Counted from the stretch's first letter, positions 34,322 through 47,300 are shown. The stretch: 64,000 nucleotides of DNA from Orbilia blumenaviensis (GCA_036872755.1 JAVHNS010000017.1:434001-498000); one strand, 5' to 3'. A program made the numbers and translations. Notes: generated by a model from the letters alone, not told the origin.

Positions 34322-35271
34322 TCACGACTCCAGCACTAAGTCGCTACGGATAATCCATTTAATACCCGCTAGAACTTCTTTTCCCTCGTGAAGGAGGCAT
34401 TCATCTCCGTGCCGATGCAGTAGCGCCATTCCTTTCTCAGGTTGTACTTCTATTATTTGCGGCTGCCCCGACGCCGCTAGCTCCCTGAGTTCCTTCTTGG
34501 ACAGCGGGATGTAGGGTTCGTTTCGGTAGAAGGCTGTCTCACCACCTACGACACCATCGGCTGGGCCGGTTAGGTAGAGAAGAAGGGTGTATATCGTGCG
34601 GTGGGGAGAGGGAGGGGAGCCGACGGTTAGAATATTCGAGTCGTCGACTTTTTTAATTCATACTTAGTCTTTGGTGTTGCCATATTGCAATGTGCAGGAG
34701 CTAGAATGCATTATGGTACTTACAGTGCTTGTCAAAGAATTGGCCTGGATTCGAACATATCAGCATTTCGTCTTGAACTCTTCAGTCTGGATGCTCTATC
34801 AGTACCTTTTGTATACCGATATATTCTAATATTCGGATTCAGTCCCCAAGCCTTCACACCAACAGCCAGCTCATCCGTATTCCAAAGCAGCTCTCGATTC
34901 TCCTCCTTCTCCAGAACCTCTTTGAGACCGGTTTCGAGCCATAATCTCTTCGCAAATGCCGGATCCTGGATCTGGAATCTATCATTCACTCGCACTGCCT
35001 CACCACGTTTTGGTTTGCTCGGTGTTGTTGTCAATGGAAGATTTGATAGAAATTGAATGTATGTATTACATAATGAAGATGTGAAGAAACGTGATATTGT
35101 GAGTATCTGGTGATCAAGGATCGTATCAAGCTGGAGCAGCTCCGGCGGGAGGAGACCTTTGAACGCAGGCCATTGAGGGACTTCTAGAGCAGCATTGCTT
35201 GGACCTGCTTCTGGGTTTCGAGGAGCTTCCTTTTTACCCTTCTTCGCAGCTGCAGATGTGGGTTTCGGCAT
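34322..35271 (-). CDS. 2-oxoglutarate/Fe(II) oxygenase, prolyl 4-hydroxylase-like
   Basis: Exons 35271-34806, 34744-34724 and 34647-34322 give 270 aa. The fold's metal ligands are visible: His162 and Asp164 in FFDKHFDDSN, with the distal His249 in LLHEGKEV. Lys259 in GIKWIIRSDL is the expected 2-oxoglutarate contact. The core motif YRYTKGQFF and the strand RTIYTLLLYL fit the P4H superfamily of free-standing fungal proteins. The N-terminal 40 residues are Lys/Ala-rich and probably disordered. The middle exon is only 21 nt and supplies the iron-binding His. The last intron ends AAAAAAG, an unusual acceptor but the only one that keeps HxD and the frame. An in-frame ATG 90 bp further up (35361) is possible but lacks support. 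The substrate is unknown. Confidence 0.82.
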
Positions 35272-36021
35272 AATGTCTGGTATGGCTTTCGAGTAATATA
35301 CTTCTATGAAGCTGTAATATATCCGATGAATAGGTTGTAATTGGAAATGCCTCGCATGCACACTGATGAATGCATGTATATGTGGATTTATTGTCCTCCT
35401 TGTACACCATGTATAGGCCGAGTCGTATATCGCCAGCTTTATACAAAAACCCGATTTGACTTCTTAATCCCTAAATATCTTTATTGAGCCTCATGCAGTT
35501 AGCAAATGGTTATGGCGATAAAGCAATATCGAACAAGGTATGGATAACAGTGGTGCACCATGGTGGAGCTCAGTTAAGCTTTGGGTGTTTGCCTTAGTCT
35601 CATGCTCATCTCTCGAGCCAAGGCCCAACCCAACTTGCCTGCCATCACCCGCCAACGTCACCCAAAATCCTACCTCCCAAGAGCTTCCCATCCTTTCCCT
35701 TTTGTCCCCCTCAAGTCCTTCCACTTCTCAAGGCTATAGATACTGTTCCTCACATCCTACTTCATAAGGGGTTTCATCTCGACCAGCGCTAGCTAGTACT
35801 CGGAACTTCTCTCCCGATCTCGTGCTCTGGAAAACCCCCGCAGTCTTCGCTAGCCTAATTATCTATCTCCTCTGGATTTTTATCTCCGACGAGAAAGAGA
35901 TAAAGAAGAAATCCTACGAAAAGGACCCAGGCTACTCGCCCCCCTCCTCTGCGAAAAGAGAGCTTGTCCGCTACAGCTACCTCATATCCGTATACCTGTA
36001 TAGAATCTACACCGAGACACC
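35272..36021. other. Divergent promoter region between 2OG oxygenase and SNF7
   Basis: 750 bp between two head-to-head start codons. The SNF7 side is C/T-rich, usual for a fungal 5' UTR. The ORFs here look non-coding. Confidence 0.6.
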
Positions 36022-36931
36022 ATGAGCGGATGGTTCAACAGCGCCTGGTTCGGCGGTGGCAGTGGATCGGCCCGTAACTCTGGACCGAAAAGCGCTATCA
36101 TAAAACTACGAGAACAAAAAGAGACGCTGGAGAAGCGAGAGGCTTATCTTGAGACTCAGATCCATGATCAGGAGGACAAAGCGAAGAAGAATGTGACGGC
36201 AAATAAGAGCGGTAAGCTTTGACTTTTTTTATCCCAACTCTAGATACTCCCTTGTTAGTTGATCGGAAGAAGACTTTTATTTGGGAGAGGTCGACTGATG
36301 TTGTTCTATAGTGGCACTGGCCGCACTGAGAAAGAAAAAGACACTGGAGGGAGAACTAGAGAGAACGCAAAAACAGATAGCAACACTGGATACACAGGTA
36401 TGCACACTAAGAGCTCCGGACCCCGCCTACCGAAGCCGTACTTTTCTGACCTTCCGTCAATTTCCCAGATATCGTCGATCGAAAACGCAAACATAAACTA
36501 CCAGACCCTCGAGGCCATGAAGGAGGCAAACAAGGCCATGAAGGATATGAACAAGAAGCACAATATCGACAAGATAGACAACCTCCTCGACGAGCTGGAC
36601 GAACAGATGACAAACTCGAACCAGATCGCCGAGCGCATTGGCCAAATCGGTGAAACCCACAACCAGATCGATGAATCCGAGCTGCTGGACGAGTTACGGG
36701 ATCTGGAGCAGGAGAAACTGGACGAACAGATGCTGTCCGCTGGCGCACCGCCGGTCAGCGTTCCAAACGGAGCAGGTGAGCAATTCTTGGTTCCAAAGAA
36801 CTCTCATAATACAGTGCTAACAGCTCTATTTCCCCCGGTGTACAGAGAAGCAGAAGCAGACAGCAAAGCAAATCGAAGAAGACGACGAAGAGGCAGAACT
36901 CAGGAAGCTTCAGGCCGAAATGGCAATGTGA
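36022..36931 (+). CDS. SNF7: ESCRT-III subunit Snf7/Vps32
   Basis: Four exons (36022-36211, 36312-36397, 36469-36775, 36846-36931) give 222 aa. This is the core filament-forming ESCRT-III protein that drives membrane scission into multivesicular bodies. The N-terminus carries the amphipathic membrane-binding stretch (MSGWFNSAWFGG). Basic helices follow (LREQKETLEKREAYLETQI, LRKKKTLEGELERT), then an acidic C-terminal half. The end is EEAELRKLQAEMAM, a typical Snf7 terminal motif and MIT-interaction region. It is in line with yeast Snf7 (240 aa). Introns are 100, 71 and 70 bp with TAG or CAG acceptors. It is convergent with GCP3. Confidence 0.94.
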
Positions 36932-37615
36932 TATACCTTCCCTTGTCATGCTCTCACACCAAGCTTGTTTTCACCGTGGATTTAGCTTGTAACAGAACAG
37001 GCAACGAAGTACTCTCGTTTCTTACCACCCTCTCCAGAGCACTAAAACACCCCGTCACCTTTACTTCATGATATCAGTGTCGGATGTCGAGTGCCTTGTA
37101 CTCCTATTTAGTTCTTTTCTTTATATTTCCCTCTTCTATATTTTTTCCTTAACGAGGAACGGTGGGGCTTCTGTGTCGGGATAATGCGTTTAGTTGTCTT
37201 TTTTAGTTTTGTCAGGTTTTCATGCATAATAATCCCTTCAAGCCAAGATGCATCGTGGGCAACCCTCCCCTCTTATCTTATTCCTGGGCCCTCTTCGTCT
37301 GTTGTTTTTCGTTTCTTCATTTATTTCTATTACTGCTATAGGCGCTTGGTTCTGTTTCCTCCCTGCCTGGTTCCCTTTTTTTTTTTAATGAATAGTCTCC
37401 CGTACTTATATCCGAACTGCTATATTTCGGTTTCGCTGTTGCTGCTACTTGTGTGGATAGAATGATACAACCAATTATCCTTATTTTCCAAAGCCCATTA
37501 TTCATCCGAGTCGGTATCATGACAGAAAGAGGCTATGGCACGCATAACCTCCAATAAACCCGCGCTAAAAAAGAGAGGCAACTCCCTATTTACAAAAATC
37601 TAAAAGTCTCACAGT
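36932..37615. other. Convergent 3' flanks of SNF7 and GCP3
   Basis: 684 bp, T-rich on the plus strand. No gene is seen. Confidence 0.6.
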
Positions 37616-40605
37616 TTAAGCTGGAGTCTCATCCCCTCTCTGCGCACTCCTCCTCTCCACAATTGTCTTACCCTTCCCCTTCTTCACCACATAAAAGTCA
37701 TTGAACGAAAACATGACACCCAAGAACCTCATATCCGTATCCGACTGATTCGCCAGATCCCCTAGTAACACTGCAGTTCTAGCCTGGAATTCAACCGTTA
37801 AAGCCCTAAGCCTCTGCCTAACGCCCGGTAGATCTCCATCATCGGAGTCAGAATCACTATCACTATCCGAGATGTCGACCTTCTTATTCCTCAACGAATG
37901 CTTCTTAAGTTGTTGGGCATGGTCGTATGGAGCATCGCTTTCAGTAACCCCCCATTTCCCAGCTGCAGTTCTAGCATCAATTAATGCAGATGTGGCTTGC
38001 CGTCTTGTAAACTCCGCAACAGAGCAACTATATAACCCGTCCATGGCATCTTTGTACGCCAACATGCTCTTAAGAATCTCGTGTAATTGTGCCAGGAATG
38101 AGGTTTCAGGTTGTCTTGATTTTGATGTTGAACCACCGCCGAGTAGGCCCTTTCTTGTGATGCTGTTAAGATAGACTTTGTGTGCATCGATGAGGTCGTC
38201 GAGTGTGACTCCGGGTTTGTTCATCGTTGACGTGAGTTTTTCCCATGAGGGCTCGATCACCTGGAAGAGGATGTAGTACTGTAGTTGGGCTACAAAGTGT
38301 ATCATCTCAGCAATGCAACATCTAGCCACCTTCCAGTCCGTCCCAACCTTATCAGCCACACTAGAAAGCACGCCTCTCGCACCCGTCATATATTTCTTCC
38401 ATGCACTACCAAGCGCAAATTCCACACGCTTGATTCGCCACAAGAAGTTGAAGACTTTGAGGTACTCCCGACTACTGTAGGGCGTTACCACGACATCAAC
38501 GGGTGGATCTATCTTGTATTCGAGCGTGAAGACATCCCATCCGATTTCTCCATGACTTAACTCCAGCATTCGAGCGTCTAATCGGCGGAGGGCTTCTTGT
38601 GACTCAAACTGGGCGTTTGAACCGCGAATGGCGTGTTCTAGCTGTGCAGTGAGATTATGTCTGTACAGTGTATTCGCCGGTCGGTCCAAATTAGAGGACA
38701 GGGACTCCATTAGCAAAGCTATGAAGTCACCTTGTCCTAATAACAAAAATTTCTTGAGTGCGCATAGGTGTTCGAATAGGTTGAACTTTTTGTTCATAAG
38801 ATGCATCAGCCTCTCCATGGTGGTTTTGTAAGCTTCGTCGATGTTTTGTTCTAATGAGGCATAGTCATCGTGACTTAATGCTTTACTTGTCGTTTTAGAG
38901 TATCTTTCAACCCATTCTGAGTCTTCGCAGCCATAGCGAATAAAGTTTAAACTCTTACCGATGAGAAAGACTTTGTTCGCGAACTCGGGTGTCATTATTG
39001 TAGGTATCATTTCTGTGTCGAGTTTATATTTATCCTGCCAGACGCTGGAAGCGTGGCCACGGCGTTCAGCGTTGGCTTCCATTATTGCTTCTTCAGATTG
39101 CTCTATTACGAAGAATTCCAGGTAAGGATCGATAAGCTCTCCGTCGTAGACCCATCGTCTCAGAAGGTCATAAAATGGCCGGGTTACAGATGTTAGCAGT
39201 CGTCTTGCGAAGTTGAAAACAAAAGGGTCGCCGTGAGAGGTCGAGAAGTTGTGGATTATGGATATTAATTTTCCTCCTCTTTTGCCTTTGGATTCACCCA
39301 CTATTGCAGCCATGAGGCGGAGGCCCATTGTTGCTTCTCGGGTCCAAATCATGCATCTTCGGAGCGTTACACCGGCTTTTCGGACGGCGAGACCGTGTGG
39401 GTCGTCTTCGGGGAGTGACGCAGTTGCCCGCCGGATTTCACCTTCAAGACCAGCTACCAGGCTAAGGTAGGCTTTGAGTTCGTTTCCAATCGCCGCGCTG
39501 AGACTTTGGCCAACTAGGCCGCCCTTATCCTCCACTGCACCCGATTCTTCGACGAAAGCTGATAAAGAGCGGTAGAGCAGAGCTGGTTCTGCGAGAGTAT
39601 GTAGGAGCGATATTAAAGGCACTGGGAGGTTTGAAGGTAGCTTTAATGTGTTCTCGAGTGAGAAAGGAAGGTTTTTGGAGGATACGCCCTGGAGTGTGAA
39701 GGGCATGTCCTTCAACAGAGTGACTTCGGAAGGATCTTTAATTCGTTCCTATTAGTATCCGCTTCAATCAATGGTCATGTATTGGTGAAATACCTAAGGG
39801 TGGGTTGACACCAGCCAGTAGTGCTGCTTTCGTCGGTTCACCAGTCTTCCCACCTCCCCGCTCCGGGGCCAGAAAAGGTTTGGGCGGGACAGAAGCATCG
39901 AATTCATCCTCATCCTGCACAGTCGTAGTTTTTGAAGGTCGTCTAGTAGATTCTGTCCCAGCTCTCGATGGTGCTCTCGAATCGGCTGCGGTAGTAGATT
40001 GCCTCCCCGATGCCCGACTTATCGTATTTCTTTCCGACGCTCTGCTACTTATGTTTCTCTCCGACTCCTCAGATAGTTCATGTAACAAGTGTAGAATAGC
40101 ACCCTTCTGCTTTATCAATGGTAAAGTCAACAGCCGCGAGTAGAGGTTGTGAAAACGGAGTGCCTTGTCGGATGTACGGTTGTCCCGAATTACTTGAAGT
40201 TTATTTCGAAACTGTCAGCCAAAATATTACTGTATCCTGCTGGTTGTATTTCAGCTTCCTGCTAACAGGAAGCTTGCCTTTTTAGCTAGGGCTTTTTTGT
40301 TTGTTTTGGTGTGGAGGAGGGTTGACATGGAAGGGTGTAGTACATTTGTTCTTTATGATGTTGGCGATATGAGCTGGGTCGTCTGCGTAGGCTCGAGCTA
40401 CATGACTTAAAGGTCGTTAGTCTCTGGATGATCGACTAGTTGATATAGTATAGTATGAATTCTACCTATCGATCATACCCTGAGCCAGCTCAAGGGCATT
40501 TGCTTTCAGATCTTCATCCTCATCTTCGTCTTCCAGCTCAGGCAGGATATATTCGATAAGTTTAGATAGACCTTCGTCAATTCTGTCATTTCGTGTGGGT
40601 GGCAT
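37616..40605 (-). CDS. SPC98: Gamma-tubulin complex component GCP3 (Spc98/Alp6)
   Basis: Four exons (40605-40479, 40397-40344, 40192-39794, 39735-37616) give 899 aa. It forms, with GCP2 and gamma-tubulin, the microtubule-nucleating complex at spindle pole bodies. The N-terminal segment includes KALRFHNLYSRLL, a disordered Ser/Arg stretch, then the GRIP1 domain (LLKDMPFTLQGVSSKNLPF; GGKLISIIHNFSTSHGDPFV). The GRIP2 domain follows (LFEHLCALKKFLLLGQGDFI; VFTLEYKIDPPVDVV). GCP3 rather than GCP2 is called from the LISIIHN and LRFHNLYSRL motifs. Two acceptors (CTTCAAG and TTAAAG) are non-canonical but are the only ones that keep frame and family sequence. The 151-bp second intron is long for this region. 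Confidence 0.9.
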
Positions 40606-41052
40606 CGTGCGCGGTGGGAGAAAGTCGTCGCAATTAGGTCTGTTACATCCAGTTTTGAGCGACGGGTACCATAGGATACTGTTTGATGTTCTAGAGACGG
40701 TAGGAGCGGGTGCGCGATGCTAGAATGGCGAGGTATCGGGGTTAGGTTGTGGAGGAGGATGCTAACGTTGGGGGTGTTGGATTGTTTTGAACTTCACGCG
40801 TTTAAGCTCTGCAACACAGAACTAGACAACCTCGACGACTGCGACATGCATATGCGATGCGTAGCCAGCCTTTTACATTGCATCAGGTGTGAGTACGATA
40901 CTGTCACTTTTTTTTCTCTTATGAGGTAAATGCTGCTTGGTAAAATCAACCAAAAGTTATAACAACCGAGAAAGAGAATTACTGATCTATATTATTATAA
41001 AGCCCAGACGAAGGCAGAATACTATGCAAAACCATATGAGAACATGAGGTAT
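40606..41052. other. Intergenic between GCP3 and GET3
   Basis: 447 bp holding the GCP3 promoter and the 3' flank of GET3. No coding evidence. Confidence 0.6.
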
Positions 41053-42261
41053 CTAATCTACATCTGGCGGGACAAATGGAGTGATAAGCATCTCACTAAA
41101 CTTTTCCAACTTATCTTTCCCGCGGACTTCTTCCGTCAAGAGAGGCATCTTGACGACATTGAAGTCTTCATATAATTCAGTCATCTGGTCAAGGTATTTC
41201 TTTTGCATTTTCCGTCGGGCATTGCACTGCTCGCATTCTGATCCCTTCTTAGGATATAAAAGCTGGTTGACAACAATGCAGTGGGTGTCGATTTCGTAGG
41301 ATGTTAGTTCCTGGATCATACGTTCTGTTTCGTATAGCGACAAAAACTCGGCGATGCATACGCAAACGAAGCTAGTTCAGGTTAGTACCTCTCACCAGAA
41401 GCCCATCTTAAGGTATTGGATGCTTACGTGGTCATATCCGGATTCTTGAATTGCGTATTGACTTCGCTGATAGTTTCCCTCATACTTTCCATCTTCTGAA
41501 GCATCTCGTCCACATTGCTAGGACCACCAAGGCCTTGACCCATAATACCATTTAGCATGGGTCCAAACCTTCCCGATAGCTGAGAGAGCTTTCCAAGGGC
41601 CTTCTCGAGGACGGTGGGGAACTGTAGGAATCTTAGGGTATGGCCGGTAGGTGCTGTGTCGAAGACGATGGTATCGTAGGACATCGATTTAACCTGCTTC
41701 AGGACTTCGGCGAAGGACATAGCTTCATCGACACCGGGAATCTATGTGTATTCATTAGAGATCATGGCTAAGTAATAGGGTGGCGAGAATCATACGCTGA
41801 AGGCCAAATCCTGCATCATTCCACCCAGAGGATTACCCTGACCGGATTCACCTATCGTCGTATTAGCATCCATCACTTCGATACCGATCTTGAGGAGAGT
41901 TTACTAGATTCCAGAAGCTCCTGCATAGACCCAGAGGGATCTATCTCCATAGCGCTCAGGTTATCAAAGCCATCGATCTTCCTTGCCTCCTTGCCAAACT
42001 TCTGCCCAAAAGCATCGGACAAGTTGTGAGCAGGATCTAAACGATCTCTATCAGCCAAGCTCACGTTATCATGTATATCACGAATAGCATACCAGTAGAT
42101 ATAATGAGAACACTTTTCCGCGCTCTAGCAAGCTGTATTGCCAGGGAGCATGATGTTGTAGTCTTTCCCACGCCACCTTTCCCGCCAACAAAGATCCACC
42201 TCAGCGTCTTCTGGTCGATGATATTCTGCAAGGTAGGCTCTAGCTCGTCAAGGTCCGCCAT
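41053..42261 (-). CDS. GET3: ATPase Get3 (tail-anchored protein targeting)
   Basis: Five exons (42261-42093, 42036-41905, 41851-41796, 41741-41428, 41371-41053) give 329 aa. Get3 is the cytosolic homodimeric ATPase that hands tail-anchored membrane proteins to the Get1/Get2 receptor of the ER. Seen: the deviant P-loop GGKGGVGKT (26-34), switch [16 protein letters not shown], and switch [17 protein letters not shown]. The methionine-rich client groove is present ([20 protein letters not shown]), as is the zinc-binding dimer motif CEQC (Cys270 and Cys273). The length matches fungal Get3. The four introns are only 53-56 bp and all end in TAG. It is divergent from PSMA6, 376 bp away. Confidence 0.95.
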
Positions 42262-42637
42262 ATTGAGGTCTTGCGATCGTGTTCTGATATGATCCTAGTG
42301 GTAATACGGGGGGGTCTATGCGAAAGCTGGCGTTGGTGGGGTGGTCTTTGTTGGTGAGGCTCTACGTCAAAGCAGCGGAACTCGCCTTACTTGATTCGGC
42401 TTAGAGGCAACTCAAGCTTCCACCAGAGCTTCCAGGTCTTGACTGCTCACAACCTCCACATCCAACAACGACGACGCGTCAACCTCCTCCTCCCCCAACA
42501 GTACAACCCCCATATCACCGACCGTCCGTTACCAAGACCTCAGAGAATACTTCTCCGGAGAGGTTTCGATATACATCCGATAGCTTCACCCATTGCATCT
42601 TGGCCTATAAGCTGAACAAGCAAACGACGCCGCCAAA
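42262..42637. other. Bidirectional promoter between GET3 and PSMA6
   Basis: 376 bp between two head-to-head housekeeping start codons. The sequence next to PSMA6 is C/A-rich, as in fungal leaders. No gene is seen. Confidence 0.6.
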
Positions 42638-44303
42638 ATGTCGGGTATGTACCAGCGACATGCCGCTATGCCGTTATACCCCACACATGACCTTACGACG
42701 CCCCGACATGGGAGCTATAGGCTTTTGCTAACTGACCTCTTGGGTACTATTAGGAAGCGCTGGATTCGACCGTCATATCACCATCTTCTCTGAGCAGGGT
42801 CGGCTCTATCAAGTTGGTGGGAAATCCTTCTTCCATTTCACCCCACGGACATGTTGTTCTGCTGGGTAAAACAACAGCCCCCCCAATCATATCAATATGA
42901 TCCCGAATTACTGCATCAATATCTCGTATCAGATATCCAAATTATTCAATATATGCGGCCATTCGTATACTGTTTCGGATCTTTGAATGAACGGTTGGAT
43001 GTTTTGCAGAAATACGGATTGGATGATACAAAGTACGGTTGTCACTGACGCACGGATTAATTCCCACAATTTTTCTTTCCACAGAATATGCCTTCAAAGC
43101 CATAACTGCTGCAAATATCACGACCGTAGGGATCAGAGGCAAAAACTGTGCTGTCGTGATCTCCCAGAAGAAGGTCCCAGTAAGTTTTATGGTTCCACCC
43201 TCCCGCAATGATAGAGAGACGGGCAAACCCGTAGCTGGGTCCTTCCGCTATTTTGGGAGTTTTTGCCTCGATATCTTCCGTCCCTTGCCCGATTATATTT
43301 GAATCCGTCGACAGGGCGTATTGTCTCCCGTGGTCCCCGCCCTGCAAGACAGCTGGCTAATCGCACTTGTTATATTGCTATTGCATTTCGTAGGATAAAT
43401 TGATGGATCCGGCCTCAGTGACATACATATTCTCCCTCTCGCCATCTCTGGGATGCGTTATGACCGGATCAATTGCGGATGCTCGAGCTTCTGTTACCCG
43501 AGCCCGGGGTGAAGCGGCCGAGTTTAGATACAAGTACGGGTACGAAATGCCCTGCGATGTCCTGGCAAAGCGACTGGCAAATATCAACCAAGTCTACACT
43601 CAGAGGGTAAGTCGTTTATTGGTGTTTTATTTTTGACTTCCTATTCTGCTTGTTTGTGCCCCGGAAAGACTTTCTCTCGATCTTGAGATCAAAAGTGGGC
43701 GGCGGGGGGGGACCCGCACCCAAAGCGAAACGGTCTACGGAAAGTGGGTATCTATACGTTTCAACTTGCCGGGTTGTCCCCCGCACGGACTTAGACGACA
43801 TCGAGCAGAAACCCCATTTTTATCTCGTTTTCGCGAATGAATTCTTTCTGTTACGAACATGATAAAGGGCCTTGGCTAATAACAATCGTTCCGTGACGGG
43901 CCGTTGACAGGCATACATGCGCCCGTTAGGCGTCTCAATGACTCTGATATCTTTGGACGACGAGCACGGACCTTCTTTATACAAGGTCGATCCAGCAGGA
44001 TACTACACAGGTTACAAGGCCACGGCATCCGGACCAAAGCAGCAGGAAGCCATTAACTTCCTCGAGAAAAAGCTAAAGAACAAGGATGCCGCTGCGGGAA
44101 GCTGGGAGGAAGTTGTTGAGTTGGCGATAACTACGCTCTCCACGGTCTTAAGCCAGGACTTCAAGGCTACCGAGATCGAGATTGGAGTGGTCGGTGCACC
44201 GAAGGAGGGTGACGACGAGGCAGGTGAGCCACAAACATTTTTCCGGAAACTATCGGTCGATGAAATCGATAAGCGCCTGCAAAGTATTGCGGAGAAGGAT
44301 TAA
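42638..44303 (+). CDS. SCL1: 20S proteasome subunit alpha-1 (PSMA6/Scl1)
   Basis: Five exons (42638-42644, 42754-42816, 43085-43179, 43394-43606, 43911-44303) give 256 aa. It is an outer-ring alpha subunit of the 20S core. The N-terminus [20 protein letters not shown], the alpha signature YQVEYAFKAI split by intron 2, and [18 protein letters not shown] identify it as alpha-1 (iota). As expected for an alpha subunit, there is no catalytic N-terminal threonine. The first coding exon is only 7 nt (ATG TCG G). The introns are 109, 268, 214 and 304 bp, clearly longer than the 53-100 bp usual here, and the last contains G/C-rich stretches. They could house a small RNA, but I recognise none. Confidence 0.93.
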
Positions 44304-47300
44304 AGCAAAAAAATGAAACAAAAATCTTATATTGTAACTATTTTGCCATCCCTTCGAGCGTCAATGTTTTTCCCACCCGTTCCTTTTTGCCTCCTATTAT
44401 CAATATTGTCGAAAGAAATAAATTAATAGAGGCAATCTATCGAACTACGCCATCAAGTGTGGCGGCCACTTCATCAAACATTGGGTTTTCCTTGATAAAG
44501 CCATCCCGTATTCGGTCGCCCTGCTGCAGCCAAACTTATCAAAACATCTAATCTTTTTTGGTCATGTGGTTACCGCCAGATGAGAAAGGGGAATGAGGGA
44601 ACGAATTTACCCAGATCGCCGGCAAGCTTCCTTTAGGAAAACGATCGAACCTTATATTAGAAATTTGGTGTGTTCGTGCTCGGGAGAAAAGAGGCCCTAT
44701 AGAATGCTGAAACTTTCATGTTCCACAAATCATGCATGCCATACACTAGTCAGAGCTCAAAAAGCCATGTACATGTACCTTTCTTCGGGACATGTGTAAT
44801 CCGGATTTGCTTTTCCGTCCCTTAAGTTTCCAAAGTGTAATGCCTTAGTCCAATCTTTTTTGACAGCTAAGCTCGGCCCGCCGAAAAAAAGTGGGTATAC
44901 GAAAAAGACAAGAGAATCGTGTTCCGGTTAACGTTCCTGGTGCATGACATTTTTCGAAAGAAACAGAGGAAGGAAAAGAAAGAACACATTTTTCGGGGTC
45001 CGTGCTTTCCTGGGGCCTGGCGCAAAACTGGAACCTTTTGCGCAATTGAAAACACCATGATGACCGCACCACGACATGCGTCTCGGCACGCCCCTGGCAC
45101 ATAACCTCTATTCTCCATCATGGCGAATCCTACGAAACCCATTGGAAGACTGCACGATCACCGCACACCTACGCGCACGGAGTCCTTGGGATAAGTATAA
45201 ACCTCACCCATAAACCGACCTTGAGAGAAAGAAAAAAAAAGAACAGGACCGTATTGACAGGCACCGGCAAAAAGCCCGTGGTTCTATGCAAAGTGATAGT
45301 GTAACTTCAACTGCATAACCACCCCGACGACAAAAAAAAAACCCTTCAACATCAGATGCAAGAAACACCATAATTAGCAAATGAGAGAGGGCGGTCAGGC
45401 TAGCAAATGAGAGGATAATCCGGATTCCCACCCTGTTCCCCTCCTCTCTAGCTCTGCTACTCCGACACCCCCCGCGCATACTTCCAAAAACAACCGAGAG
45501 AGGGAACCGTCAACCTGTGTCGCACCCTGGCTGTTTCGAAGTCTGACAGATAGCGTGGGCGGGCTGGTCCGGCTGTCGATATTCCCACAACCCCCAGAAC
45601 AAGGCAAGGCATTAAAGGCTTAATGAAACGAGATATTAGACGGACCTCTGATGTATTGTCCCAAGCCAATGGACGAGGCATGTTTGTTCCATCGGACCAC
45701 AAAACCTCAAGATTATCACCAGAGCATGCACATGCCAGCGAAATGGTACTTACATATCAAAAACTCAAGACCCTTGGCTCCCTTTTCGCAAAAGCAGCTA
45801 GTTAATCCGCCAAGCTATATTATAGTTCATGCAAACTAAACAGCCGCTGAATCGACAAGCGGAAGAAGGGGTGAAGACTGGGTCATACCTATGAGATGTT
45901 AAGATATTAAGATATTTGATATTGATAGCCTACATGATTCGGGGAATGGGGACACAAGGCGGTAGGGAAGGGAGGCGTAACGATTCTTTGCCTGGCTAGC
46001 TAGCTGGCTTGAATGGCTAAAGGAATCGAACCGGTTCCCCACTGTCCATGTTGTCCGCCATCCCATCCCATACCATCGACTGCGACCACACGCATACATA
46101 CATGCGCCGTGTTTTCCCTCCCAATATAATACATATATCATCCCACATTGCGAGTTATAGCTATATCCAATCCGACATATAGATTGAACAACGAACACCC
46201 CCAAAGACTATCGTCAAAACGAAACGATAGAAACCTGGAACGGCTCCCGCCGCTGTTCTCCGCCGTATGCTGTAATTTGGGCTACCTGGTTCCACTGTAA
46301 TTTATCTTTACCCCAATCTGTAGTTACCCTTCTCGATGTTCCCACACACACGCACCACCCTATCCCATGTCCCAATAGGCAAAGTATCCCATCTGGATCG
46401 AAGATACAAATAAACTAAGTTAGCCTTTTGTACCACTGCCGACTCTGCCGAGCCCGCAGCGGCGGCCCCGACAATATGGTTGAGCATGGGGGGGGAGGGG
46501 CTGCCTGTGAGGAATAATCTTCTTGAAGAAAAGTCCAGAAGAAAGTAGAGCAACTTAGTCCTAAATTGTAAACGGGGAGCCGGGATCGACAGGTTCCAGA
46601 GCAGGGAATGATAAGAAGAGAATGGTATTATTCTCATGTCATAGAAACATCCTTCAAGATATAACCTTGCAAGATGTCACATTCACCATAAACTAACTTT
46701 TCTTTTCTTTTCTACCTCAGTCTCTAAATAGAAAGTAAATCCTAAATTATTCTTTTTTTTTGAAATAAAAAAAAATCTTTTGCTTGATGAAATCGCGTCT
46801 TGAAACACATTTAGACGCCCATGGGGGGTATATAGAAGAAAATCTATCAGACAAGAATGATATATAGGAGAAGAAGAAATTGGATGGTACGTCGTCAGAC
46901 CAAAATCGTATGTATCTATGCATGGCCGGAGAGCATAAGGCAAGGTGAATTTTCGTCCGTTTTCTTTCCTGTTCAGTACTTGAATACGGCATATGTACGA
47001 AATACTGCTATAGTGTTATGCTATTAATCCGGGATTCGTCCAATATTGCATTGGCTATTGATCGGGTGAAGCGGGCGTGTGCGAATGTCAAATAGTAGGC
47101 TTCTGCTTTCCCCATGCTGAATTGAACCCGAGAGCAGGCTAGAATGGGGGGGCCATGGGGTCACCACCATCACAGATATTATTATCACCCCACACATTAA
47201 TAGTTACTAGGTAGCTATAGTTGAAGAAAAGCACGAGCCAACTGACTGCACATCACAGCAAGTTGGATGCTGATACAAGAATTGTGATTAGTCGAAACCC

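Noticed and set aside
46020..46045. tRNA T-arm-like GGTTCGATTCC on the minus strand
   Set aside because: The flanking bases do not pair as a 5-bp T stem and no acceptor or anticodon arm is found nearby.
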